From: JAGWNR01 sp964565685 | GTDB taxonomy: Bacteria; Patescibacteriota; Minisyncoccia; Phycocordibacterales; PALSA-1337 | Length of the DNA stretch: 64,000 bases | Assembly: GCA_964565685.1 (NCBI GenBank) | Contig: CAZMFR010000002.1 | Coordinates: forward strand, 36,566-100,565 | Direction of reading: 5' to 3' | Shown: positions 51,121 to 58,631 of the stretch, one piece after another | Numbering within the stretch: position 1 is the stretch's first letter | Layout of the letters: each line of letters starts with the position of its first letter | The notes under the pieces: generated by a model | The model's input: only the letters and a program-made list of their open reading frames with translations | Told to the model about the DNA's origin: nothing | Database searches by the model: none | Position numbers and translations under genes: made by a program

Positions 51121-51564
51121 TTAGGCGATAGGAGCGGCTGCAGGTTTTGCCTCAGAGACGGCTTCATGTTTTGCCTCAGCAACAGGAGCGGCTTTTGTCT
51201 CAGCTTTTGTTTCAGCGGCTGGAGCAGTGGCTGGAGCAGTAGCGGCTTTCTTTTCCCCTTCTGCCTTTGGCTCGGCCTTCTTTATTGGAGACTTTTTCGG
51301 CAGTTTGTTTATCTTTTTCCCTTCGATCACCTTTTTTTCTACAAGGAAATTGTGGACGGTATCGGAAACCTTGGCGCCCTTGCTCGTCCAATATTTGATG
51401 CGCGCAACGTCGAATTGCTCTGCTTTGTTGTCGCGGCGAACATCGTACCAACCTAGGACTTCCTGATATTTACCGGATTTCGGACCATTTTTTGAGTCAG
51501 TCAAAACGAGCCGAAATGATGGCTCATGCTTCCGACCGACGCGTTGCAGTCTGATTTTTAACAT
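51121..51564 (-). CDS. rpsP: 30S ribosomal protein S16 with Ala/Lys-rich extension
   Basis: 147 aa. The first 80 residues are the S16 core (MLKIRLQRVGRKHEPSFRLV, LGWYDVR, WTSKGAKVSDTVHNFL). The remaining 60 are an Ala/Glu/Lys/Pro-rich low-complexity tail (KAEPKAEGEKKAATAPATAP), not needed for the fold. Divergent from the RNase R gene. TGT-TAAGAT lies seven bases before the ATG. Confidence 0.95.
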   Translation of the reverse strand: MLKIRLQRVGRKHEPSFRLVLTDSKNGPKSGKYQEVLGWYDVRRDNKAEQFDVARIKYWTSKGAKVSDTVHNFLVEKKVIEGKKINKLPKKSPIKKAEPKAEGEKKAATAPATAPAAETKAETKAAPVAEAKHEAVSEAKPAAAPIA

Positions 51565-51594
51565 GGGTCAAATCTTAACAGACAGTGGAAAAAA

Positions 51595-51623
51595 TTGCAA
51601 CAATCGACATAAATCGGTATAGT
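51595..51623 (+). promoter_or_regulatory. rnr promoter that fixes the start codon
   Basis: TTGCAA, 17 nt, TATAGT (51618-51623), six bases, GTG at 51630. Confidence 0.7.
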
Positions 51624-51629
51624 ATCCAT

Positions 51630-53744
51630 GTGAACAATAAAACTCATCCCGGCCATTCGACAAAGCCAGACCATTCGAAGCAAGGCAGTAAGGAAACAAC
51701 ACAAAACGGAAAGATAGCGACGAATCGCAAAGGATTCGGCTTTATCAATTTCGAAGAAAGCGACCGAAGGATAGTCTTTGAGCCGGGCAATTTGAGCACG
51801 GCGCTTTCCGGCGATACGGTCGAATACAAGATAGTCAAGAAGAACGCGGACGGCGAATTCGGCGAAGTGACGCAAGTCATCGAGCGCGGCAAGGAGAATT
51901 ATGTCGGTATAATCCTCGAAGACAAAGGGCAGTTTTTCCTCATCCCCGACGACAAGCGCGCATATTTGGATTTTATGATATCGCCTGCGAGCATTCAAAA
52001 ACTCGGACAAAGGTTGAAGTCGGATCAAAAGGTCTACACCAAGCTCCTGCCATGGAAAGATCCAAAACAGAATCCGCAGGTTGAAGTCATACGGGTGCTC
52101 GGTCAAAAAGGCGAGAACGATGTCGAGATGGAATCCATCGTGCTCGAGAGCGGTTTCGAGACCGGCTTCCCTGCCAACGTAGAAAAGGAGGCGGAAAAAT
52201 ATGAAAAAGAAGGAACAGGCATAACAGCCGAGGAGATCGCACAGCGCCGCGATATGCGCGATGTCCTGACTTTCACCATCGATCCATTCGATGCAAAGGA
52301 TTTTGATGATGCTATATCGTTCAAAAAATTTGATAGCCAAGGCGTACAGGCGGATACTTCTTTTGGAGGGATCCCCGGCGAGCATTCGGAGCGAGAGCTT
52401 GGCTTGAGAAACCCGGAAATAGCCCAGAAAAAGAACGTATCCGCAACGCCTCATGAACAACTCTACGAGATCGGCGTCCATATCGCCGACGTGTCGCATT
52501 ACGTCCGTCCTGGAACAGCTATCGACACCGAGGCATTGAAGCGCGCCACTTCTATATACCTAGTAGATCGCACTATCCCAATGTTGCCAGAAGTTTTGTC
52601 GAATGGCGTTTGTTCCCTGATGCCTGACGTCGACCGCTTGGCTTTTTCCGCCGTCTTTAAGGTCAATGACAAAGCAGAAGTCGTCGAACGATGGTTCGGA
52701 CGGACTATCATCCATTCCGCGAAGCGCTTCACCTACGAGACAGCCCAGGACTCCATAATCGGCAAGAGCAAAGAATTTCATGATGAATTGGCGAAACTCA
52801 ATGACATCGCAAAGATATTGAAAGAAAAGAAATTCGCCAACGGCGCCATCGAATTCGAGCAGGACGAGATAAAGTTCAAGCTGGACGAGAACGGCAAGCC
52901 GCTCGGCGTCTATAGGAAGACCCGTTTCGACGCCCACAAGCTGGTCGAAGAATTCATGCTCCTCGCCAACCGCGAAGTGGCCAAATTCATCCACGACCAG
53001 ATAGAGAAAAAAGGCAATCGCGACACCGGCGCCATCTATCGCATACACGATCTGCCAGATCCGGAACGAATGGTCGAGCTAGCCGAATTCGCAAAAGCGC
53101 TCGGTTATACTCTGCATACCGATAAAGGAAAAGTGAAGGCCGCAGACATAAAGAGCTTGCTCAAACAGATCGAAGGCACGCCGCATGAGGCCCTCCTTGC
53201 CACAGCGATGATACGTTCTATGCAAAAGGCGGTTTATTCGACAAAAAACATCGGCCACTTCGGGCTTGCTTTTGATTATTACACGCATTTTACTTCTCCT
53301 ATCCGCCGCTATCCAGACCTCCTCGTCCATCGCATCCTGGCGAAGCATCTGCATGGCGAGCCGTTCGGCGACCGAGACATCGTCGCTTTCGGCAAAATAG
53401 CTGAGCATTCGACAGACCGCGAGATCAGCGCCGCCCAAGCCGAGCGAGCCAGCATCAAATTGAAACAAGTGGAATACATGTCGGAACGCATAGGTCAGAC
53501 ATTCGATGGCGTCATCTCCGGCGTGACTGAATGGGGCATCTATGTCGAGGAAAAGGAGACCAAATCAGAAGGCATGGTCAACATTCGCAACCTCGGCGAT
53601 GATTATTGGAATTTCGACAAGCGCTCTTATTCCATCGTCGGCGAGCGCACCAAAAAACGCTATACTCTCGGCGATTCAGTAAAATTCAAGATAACGAGCG
53701 CTGATATCGAAAAGAAGATGCTCGATTTCGAGTTGGTGAAATAG
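51630..53744 (+). CDS. rnr: Ribonuclease R (RNB family 3'-5' exoribonuclease)
   Basis: 704 aa from a GTG at 51630. Degrades structured RNA processively. Cold-shock domain (KGFGFINFEESDRRIVFEP), RNB catalytic domain with the Asp cluster DPFDAKDFDDAISF and HIADVSHYVRPG, YTHFTSPIRRYPDLLVHRIL, and a C-terminal S1 domain (GQTFDGVISGVTEWGIYVEE). A longer frame from GTG 51585 is rejected because it runs through the promoter. Residues about 241-271, between DAISF and the EIGVHIADV strand, are an insertion encoded by a palindromic element; the active-site Asp residues are unaffected. Confidence 0.94.
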   Translation: MNNKTHPGHSTKPDHSKQGSKETTQNGKIATNRKGFGFINFEESDRRIVFEPGNLSTALSGDTVEYKIVKKNADGEFGEVTQVIERGKENYVGIILEDKGQFFLIPDDKRAYLDFMISPASIQKLGQRLKSDQKVYTKLLPWKDPKQNPQVEVIRVLGQKGENDVEMESIVLESGFETGFPANVEKEAEKYEKEGTGITAEEIAQRRDMRDVLTFTIDPFDAKDFDDAISFKKFDSQGVQADTSFGGIPGEHSERELGLRNPEIAQKKNVSATPHEQLYEIGVHIADVSHYVRPGTAIDTEALKRATSIYLVDRTIPMLPEVLSNGVCSLMPDVDRLAFSAVFKVNDKAEVVERWFGRTIIHSAKRFTYETAQDSIIGKSKEFHDELAKLNDIAKILKEKKFANGAIEFEQDEIKFKLDENGKPLGVYRKTRFDAHKLVEEFMLLANREVAKFIHDQIEKKGNRDTGAIYRIHDLPDPERMVELAEFAKALGYTLHTDKGKVKAADIKSLLKQIEGTPHEALLATAMIRSMQKAVYSTKNIGHFGLAFDYYTHFTSPIRRYPDLLVHRILAKHLHGEPFGDRDIVAFGKIAEHSTDREISAAQAERASIKLKQVEYMSERIGQTFDGVISGVTEWGIYVEEKETKSEGMVNIRNLGDDYWNFDKRSYSIVGERTKKRYTLGDSVKFKITSADIEKKMLDFELVK
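52350..52444. repeat. In-frame palindromic element, copy in rnr
   Basis: 95 nt b. Confidence 0.7.
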
Positions 53745-53764
53745 TCCAAGGGCTACCCTTGGAC
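53744..53764. repeat. Dispersed palindrome (GTCCAAGGG-CTA-CCCTTGGAC)
   Basis: Nine-bp arms, starting on the last base of the rnr stop codon. Confidence 0.9.
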
Positions 53765-53800
53765 ATAGAAAAACCCGCCGAGCATTGCGCCCTGCGGGTT
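53762..53800 (-). terminator. Terminator, 39-nt unit shared with 55288-55326
   Basis: On the minus strand AACCCGC ... GCGGGTT then TTTTC. All 39 bases are identical to 55288-55326. Confidence 0.8.
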
Positions 53801-53818
53801 GTTGTTTTGAATCGTTTG

Positions 53819-54859
53819 TCAGCCCTCACCGACACCTACCGTGCCATTCCAGATGTTAGGCGCCGGTTCGGTGAATTGCGTCGAATCCCAATAAGGAATA
53901 ACATACCACGTCCCGATAGCCGAGAATGGAATATTTGCAGAACCGTTTTCTGCCGGCGTGTATTGCCACGTTTGGCTTCCGGACTGGCGATAATAATATC
54001 CAAGTGGAACATATCCTTCCGAAGTCCATATAAAGAATTTCGTGGAAATAGGAACACATGTATAACCAACTGGACAAACCGTTCCGAAGCCAGCGAGTAT
54101 TTCATATGTCCGATTTTCACCGATACCACCTTGAGACTGTAATTCATCAATAACTTGTGGCGGATTCGTATACGTCACCAAGTTGTCGATGGTCGCCGCA
54201 CTGACGAATTGGCTAATCGAAACGCCGGAAGTTTTGACGCCACCGTGTTTCAAGTCAAAGTTCGACTGTGTGCCATCCGTGAAGTTAACCACTAGGTATC
54301 CATCCCCAGCCGAATCGATTGGGAAATAGACCTTGCTACCATAGACCTGTAGTTGTTGTTCGTTATACGTCTGTCCAGTGACAGGATCCGTATAGATCAT
54401 TTCCGCTCCGGCTATTTGCTTGGTGAATTCGACCGGAATGAATGGAGATAATTCCAAGATCATGGAGATCGTAGGCAACGAATAGACGCCGTTGCTCAAA
54501 ACTGATTGAGCCGACGAAATGCCGTAGAACAGCTGATCATTGTCGCTGTTATAAACTGCTCCTTCGATGGTCACATAATCGTTCGGATCCAATACTATGA
54601 TGTTGAACGTCTGATTCACGTAACCTTTCAGGATATCCGCGGACGTGTGATTCGTCGGGATTAGGTAATCATACGTCGCCGCCTGATTACCGACTTCAGT
54701 CGGTGCAAACAGGTAGGTCGTGGATATGTTGGCCTGATCCACTGCGTAGGCGCGAAGTGCCGCTTTGGATGTCAGGAACGATAAATTGGTCTGCGCGAAT
54801 GCCGTAATGGTCGCCGCGAATGCGACGATGAATGTTAACGTTGCGGTTTTTGTTTTCAT
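53819..54859 (-). CDS. Secreted protein of unknown function
   Basis: 346 aa from MKTKTATLTFIVAFAATITA, a signal peptide cleaved near TAFAQT. The mature part is beta-rich (FNIIVLDPNDYVTIEGAVYN, GYLVVNFTDGTQSNFDLKHG), and contains VCPVGYTCVPI, the same CPxGxxC motif seen in the surface proteins at 425 and 5739, near the C-terminus. A longer frame to 54919 lacks a ribosome site. It is 37 bases downstream of a second secreted protein and ends at a terminator; both likely act in the cell envelope. Confidence 0.72.
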   Translation of the reverse strand: MKTKTATLTFIVAFAATITAFAQTNLSFLTSKAALRAYAVDQANISTTYLFAPTEVGNQAATYDYLIPTNHTSADILKGYVNQTFNIIVLDPNDYVTIEGAVYNSDNDQLFYGISSAQSVLSNGVYSLPTISMILELSPFIPVEFTKQIAGAEMIYTDPVTGQTYNEQQLQVYGSKVYFPIDSAGDGYLVVNFTDGTQSNFDLKHGGVKTSGVSISQFVSAATIDNLVTYTNPPQVIDELQSQGGIGENRTYEILAGFGTVCPVGYTCVPISTKFFIWTSEGYVPLGYYYRQSGSQTWQYTPAENGSANIPFSAIGTWYVIPYWDSTQFTEPAPNIWNGTVGVGEG

Positions 54860-54896
54860 TTTCTGCTTTCTCTTTCTGTTTGTTGGAGTTGTTGTT

Positions 54897-55118
54897 TTAC
54901 TTGTTGTCGAACTGCGCATTCACATGCGCTTCCAATTTGATGCCTTGCTGTGCCACTATTGCTGTTTTAACAGCTGAAGTCGCGGGCTTGATCGCGACGA
55001 ACTTCGAGGTCTGGACAATACCATGCTCGCCTGTATCACGCGAGCCCAAAAGACCAAAACCGACTCCGATCGCGACGGCAAAAGTCGTCACACCGATGAT
55101 TTTCATTGCAGTTTTCAT
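54897..55118 (-). CDS. Small exported protein
   Basis: 73 aa, MKTAMKIIGVTTFAVAIGVG..., N-terminal hydrophobic helix (signal or anchor) and a short polar region ending EAHVNAQFDNK. A GGAAG ribosome site precedes the ATG. First gene of a two-gene unit with the 53819 protein, transcribed from the promoter at 55250-55278 through a leader of about 125 nt. Confidence 0.62.
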   Translation of the reverse strand: MKTAMKIIGVTTFAVAIGVGFGLLGSRDTGEHGIVQTSKFVAIKPATSAVKTAIVAQQGIKLEAHVNAQFDNK

Positions 55119-55249
55119 AATTTCTTCCGTAGTTTTTATTCCTTAAACCAAGTTTTCATTCTTTCAATTACACGCCATCCACATAGTGGAAAGCCAACAT
55201 ATGCGATTGTCAAAGAACGAAATAGACCTCAATGGCCTTGTTTCCCTAT

Positions 55250-55278
55250 AAGATAGCATTAAATGTAGTATTTGTCAA
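55250..55278 (-). promoter_or_regulatory. Promoter of the secreted-protein pair
   Basis: Minus strand TTGACA (55273-55278), 17 nt, TATCTT (55250-55255). Confidence 0.7.
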
Positions 55279-55287
55279 ATCAAAGCC

Positions 55288-55326
55288 GACATAGAAAAAC
55301 CCGCCGAGCATTGCGCCCTGCGGGTT
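55288..55326 (-). terminator. Terminator, second copy of the 39-nt unit
   Basis: Identical to 53762-53800; ends the 55413 transcript. Confidence 0.8.
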
Positions 55327-55412
55327 TGTGGAATAGTCCGGATTGGGGGAAAAGATCGGATGATCGCAGTCATCCTATTAATCGTCCCCATAAACCCAAT
55401 CCGAAAAATGTA

Positions 55413-55745
55413 TCAGCCACCGCTATGTCCGTCAGTCTCGGAAAAACCGCCGAGTTCCCCTTCTGCCGTGGCTAGAACGCGAAGTTCCGAACGCCTATCG
55501 GCCGCTGCTTGCGCCCGGGCTCCGCGGATAAATCCGATGTCCCCGAACTGAACTACTTTCCAAACTTTTTTGTTGTTCTGTTGGAAAGAGACACAATTCG
55601 TGATCTGGCCCTGAAGCTCTGCCCAACCCGCCACGCCTTTTTCGAGGGGCGCGGAGGCGGTCAGGTCATTACGTGACAGGGCTTGTTTATTCCGAAAGAC
55701 ATCGGTGCCTTCGGGCAAGTTCAATAGTAACGCTCGTGCGCTCAT
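55413..55745 (-). CDS. Hypothetical protein behind an attenuator-like leader
   Basis: 110 aa, MSARALLLNLPEGTDVFRNK..., soluble; strands around GWAELQGQITNCVSFQQ and KVWKVVQFGDIGFIRG suggest a small beta-rich core followed by an Ala/Arg helix and a Gly-rich tail. Strong AAAAGGAGAG ribosome site. The next upstream promoter (55972) leaves a 220-nt leader containing a 28-codon ORF and mutually exclusive hairpins. No family recognised. Confidence 0.6.
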   Translation of the reverse strand: MSARALLLNLPEGTDVFRNKQALSRNDLTASAPLEKGVAGWAELQGQITNCVSFQQNNKKVWKVVQFGDIGFIRGARAQAAADRRSELRVLATAEGELGGFSETDGHSGG

Positions 55746-55824
55746 GATTCTGCTCTCCTTTTCTGTTGTGCAATGTGCTATTTTTGTTTTTCCGCTCCGG
55801 ACCGACTCTGTCGGCAGAAAACGA

Positions 55825-55850
55825 AACGGACTCCTTCTTTGGAGTCCGTT
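55825..55850 (-). terminator. Terminator-like hairpin in the 55413 leader
   Basis: AACGGACTCC-loop-GGAGTCCGTT, 10-bp perfect stem; on the minus strand followed by TCGTTTTC. Its 5' arm can instead pair with CTTTGGAGTC in the upstream small ORF (plus-strand 55886-55895). Confidence 0.6.
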
Positions 55851-55874
55851 GTGATAATCAATCGAGGAGATTCA

Positions 55875-55961
55875 TTACCATGACCGACTCCAAAGCGCGC
55901 CGCTAAAGCAGGCGGTGAGCTTTGTGGATACGACCATAGCAATCGAATGTTTCATTGTCAT
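55875..55961 (-). CDS. 28-aa leader peptide candidate
   Basis: MTMKHSIAMVVSTKLTACFS, ending GALWSRSW with two Trp codons close to the stop. TGC-TATAAT (55972-55977) lies ten bases upstream of the ATG. The first Trp codon is within the segment that can pair with the terminator stem. Too short for certainty. Confidence 0.35.
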   Translation of the reverse strand: MTMKHSIAMVVSTKLTACFSGALWSRSW

Positions 55962-55971
55962 TGTAACAGCC

Positions 55972-55977
55972 ATTATA
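55972..55977 (-). promoter_or_regulatory. Extended -10 (TGC-TATAAT) for the 55413 transcript
   Basis: No good -35 is visible; the TGC extension may compensate. The 55746-56094 interval holds this leader, a dispersed palindrome and the PfkB promoter. Confidence 0.5.
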
Positions 55978-56020
55978 GCACGTCGTTTTCATTTGAAAAT
56001 GGGCAGTTGTGGAAAAGATC

Positions 56021-56045
56021 TTGTCCAAGGGCTACCCTTGGACAA
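56021..56045. repeat. Dispersed palindrome (TTGTCCAAGGG-CTA-CCCTTGGACAA)
   Basis: Eleven-bp perfect arms; the longest copy of the family in this window. Confidence 0.92.
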
Positions 56046-56078
56046 AAAAACATCCTTCCGCTTTTCTATTTTCATTGT

Positions 56079-56084
56079 TATAAT
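56079..56084 (+). promoter_or_regulatory. -10 box of the PfkB gene
   Basis: TATAAT ten bases before the ATG at 56095; -35 weak. Confidence 0.5.
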
Positions 56085-56094
56085 CAATCAATAT

Positions 56095-57138
56095 ATGTCT
56101 ATCTTTTCAAAGACCCCTGATTTCATCGCCATCGGAGATACAGGCATCGATGTCTTCATCCGGCTAAAAGACGCTCATGTCAATTGCAAGCTGAATTCCC
56201 TAGATTGCGAGATATGCATGAGATTCGGCGACAAGATCCCGTTCGAATTTGACGAGACGACTGCCGGCGTCGGCAATGCGGCCAATGCGGCTGTGGCGGC
56301 GGCACGGCTCGGCTTGTCATCCGCCATCATTACAAATGTAGGAAAAGACGAACGCGGCATAGAATGCAAGCATGCTCTCCGATCGAACGGCGTCGCCGTG
56401 GATTATTTGATCGAGCAAGCTGACAAAAAAACAAATCATCATTATGTCCTGTGGTACGGAGCAGAGCGAACGATCCTGGTCAAGCATGAAGATTTCGCAT
56501 ATTCCCTGCCAAAAAAAATGACAGCGGCTCCTGCGCCAAAATGGATCTACCTATCATCTATGGCGGCTTCATCAGCTGAGCTATATGGCAAAATAGCCGA
56601 TTATCTCGAAAAAAATCCCGGAGTGAGATTGGCTTTTCAACCGGGAACTTTCCAATTGGAGCTTGGCGCTGATAAATTAAAGAGGATCTATGCGCGGACA
56701 GAAGTCTTTGCGGTAAATATCGAAGAAGCTCAAAAGATACTTGGCGCAGATGAGAACGATCGAGATATAAGAAATCTATGCGAGCGTCTAGCGGCTCTCG
56801 GACCAAAAACGATCCTTTTGACTGATGGACCGGATGGTGCATATCTTTACTTGCCGGCAGAAACAGAAAATAGCGCATCGAAGCTTTATAATATGCCGCC
56901 ATATCCTGACCCAAAGCCGCCATACGAGCGCACTGGCGCTGGAGATGCGTTCTCTTCGACTTTTGTGGCCGCTCTCGCCATCGGCAAGTCGCCGCTCGAA
57001 GCCCTGACTTGGGCACCTGTCAATTCTGCTTCCGTAGTCCAATATGTCGGCGCACAAACAGGTCTTTTGACGCGCGAAAAACTGGAAGAATGGTTAAAGA
57101 AAGCGCCAGCGGATTATAAAGCAAAAGAAATCTCCTAG
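56095..57138 (+). CDS. PfkB-family (ribokinase-like) carbohydrate kinase
   Basis: 347 aa from MSIFSKTPDFIAIGDTGIDV. Phosphorylates a sugar or nucleoside with ATP; the substrate cannot be read. Signature 1 is GVGNAANAAVAAARLG, signature 2 is ERTGAGDAFSSTFVAAL with the catalytic Asp in GAGD; the ATP-side TILLTDGPDGAYLY is present. A longer frame from 55915 runs through promoter and palindrome and is rejected. It converges on tgt, with a palindrome between them. Confidence 0.88.
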   Translation: MSIFSKTPDFIAIGDTGIDVFIRLKDAHVNCKLNSLDCEICMRFGDKIPFEFDETTAGVGNAANAAVAAARLGLSSAIITNVGKDERGIECKHALRSNGVAVDYLIEQADKKTNHHYVLWYGAERTILVKHEDFAYSLPKKMTAAPAPKWIYLSSMAASSAELYGKIADYLEKNPGVRLAFQPGTFQLELGADKLKRIYARTEVFAVNIEEAQKILGADENDRDIRNLCERLAALGPKTILLTDGPDGAYLYLPAETENSASKLYNMPPYPDPKPPYERTGAGDAFSSTFVAALAIGKSPLEALTWAPVNSASVVQYVGAQTGLLTREKLEEWLKKAPADYKAKEIS

Positions 57139-57146
57139 ATATCATG

Positions 57147-57163
57147 ACAAGGTGCTACCTTGT
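57147..57163. repeat. Dispersed palindrome (ACAAGGT-GCT-ACCTTGT)
   Basis: Between the convergent PfkB and tgt genes; the tgt stop codon TAG is part of it. Confidence 0.85.
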
Positions 57164-58507
57164 ATATGTACTTAGAAAATCCTTTTTAAACTGCAAAAAA
57201 GTTCCATCCAGTATCCTTTTTCTCATTTCCTTGACCAAATTGACGATAAAATAGAGATTGTGCTGACTAGCCAAGATTGACGCGAGTATTTCCCTTGACC
57301 TAAAAAGATGCGAGACATATGCGCGGGAATAGTTTTTGCAAGTGGGACAGCGGCATTCGGCGTCTATCGGCGAAAAATCCCCTGCGAATCCGGCATTCAA
57401 TATATTTATGCGGCCATTACGCGTATACAAAGCGCCGTTTCTAGCCAAGCGCGTCGGCGAAACACAATCGAACGTGTCGATCCCGCGTTCGACCCCTTCA
57501 AACAGATCAACGATCTCACCCATGCCGAGAAGATGCCGCGGCTTCCCTTCCGGCAGAATATCGGTGACCCATTCGACGGCTTTATATATATCATTCTCGT
57601 CAAACGAACCGCCGATGCAAAAGCCATCGAATCCCTGGTCGCCAGATGTCATGGTCGCGATCGTTCGCGCGCTTTCTTTGCGCAAATCTTCGAATCGGCC
57701 GCCTTGGATAACGCCATAAAGCGCTTGCCTGTCTGCTGGCGAGGCATAGTCATCTCGTGCTGACGGATATGCTAGCTTTTTATGTTCCGCCAAACTACGT
57801 TCGGCCCAACGATGCGTACGTTCCATTGCTTCCTTTTGATATTCATACGGATCATCCGGCGCTGTGCATTCGTCGAAAGCCACGATGATGTCAGCACCTA
57901 GATCGTGCTGTATTTGGATCGATTTTTCTGGGGTGAGGAAATGCGGCGAGCCGTCGATGACCGAAGCGAACGCGACGCCGTCTTCGGTTATCTTTGCCAG
58001 AGATGCGTGAGGAGAAGCCAGACCATCGATCGAGTCGGCAGATACCGTCTTCCTCGGGGTACGCGTATTTTCTGCTGAAAATCCGCTCCGTCCCCGAGCC
58101 AAGCTCTGCGGAGCCCCCTCGAAAGAGGTACCCGCCTCCTTGTCCACGATTTTTGACTTTCCATCACCAACCTTCGATTTGCCTTTGTCATACGCGCTAC
58201 CGAGCGAGAAGACTTGGAAGCCGCCTGAATCTGTCATGGTCGGTCCATCCCAATTCATGAATGGAGCAAACCCGCCAGCGGCTTTTATTATCTGTTGCCC
58301 GGGCTGTAGATATAGATGATATGTGTTCGCCAGGACAGCTTGTACGCCTATGTCTTTCAACATTTCCGGAGTCAGCGCTTTGACCGTGGCTTTTGTACCG
58401 ACAGCAATGAAAGCGGGCGTATCGATATCGCCGTGCGGCGTATGGATAACGCCAGCGCGAGCGCGTGTCTCTTTTAATCTCTCTTTAATAGTGAAAGAAA
58501 ATGGCAT
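57155..58507 (-). CDS. tgt: Queuine/preQ1 tRNA-ribosyltransferase (Tgt) with in-frame insertion
   Basis: 450 aa, about 70 longer than usual. Exchanges G34 of tRNA for a queuosine precursor. Catalytic Asp in TMTDSGGFQVFSL and nucleophile Asp in GIDTFDCVSPTRLARNG; QALYGVIQGGRFEDLR; zinc ligands CRCPTCKNYSRAYVSHLF. Between FSLGSAYDKG and ITEDGVAF there is an insertion (about residues 110-160) made of a low-complexity Lys/Ser stretch plus a palindromic element. No queuosine biosynthesis gene is in the window, so the base is probably salvaged. The ATG is six bases after TATACT (leaderless). Confidence 0.94.
   Translation of the reverse strand: MPFSFTIKERLKETRARAGVIHTPHGDIDTPAFIAVGTKATVKALTPEMLKDIGVQAVLANTYHLYLQPGQQIIKAAGGFAPFMNWDGPTMTDSGGFQVFSLGSAYDKGKSKVGDGKSKIVDKEAGTSFEGAPQSLARGRSGFSAENTRTPRKTVSADSIDGLASPHASLAKITEDGVAFASVIDGSPHFLTPEKSIQIQHDLGADIIVAFDECTAPDDPYEYQKEAMERTHRWAERSLAEHKKLAYPSARDDYASPADRQALYGVIQGGRFEDLRKESARTIATMTSGDQGFDGFCIGGSFDENDIYKAVEWVTDILPEGKPRHLLGMGEIVDLFEGVERGIDTFDCVSPTRLARNGALYTRNGRINILNAGFAGDFSPIDAECRCPTCKNYSRAYVSHLFRSREILASILASQHNLYFIVNLVKEMRKRILDGTFLQFKKDFLSTYTR
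58041..58131. repeat. In-frame palindromic element, copy in tgt
   Basis: About 91 nt with imperfect terminal inverted repeats (GGTACC-TCTTTC-GAGGGG / CCCCGAGGAAGACGGTATC), inner GCTCCG/CGGAGC and the hairpin ATTTTC-AGCA-GAAAAT. It shares AGAGCTTGGCT and the terminal layout with the rnr copy. Confidence 0.6.
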
Positions 58508-58631
58508 GGAGCAAGTATAAGAGAAAGAAGGAAAAATGGAAAGTAGATGTATCTGAACTTATCCATTCTCGCCGCAAGCGGTTATGTTTCTTGGTTAAAG
58601 CATAGAACAAGTATATGTTATACTGTTCACT

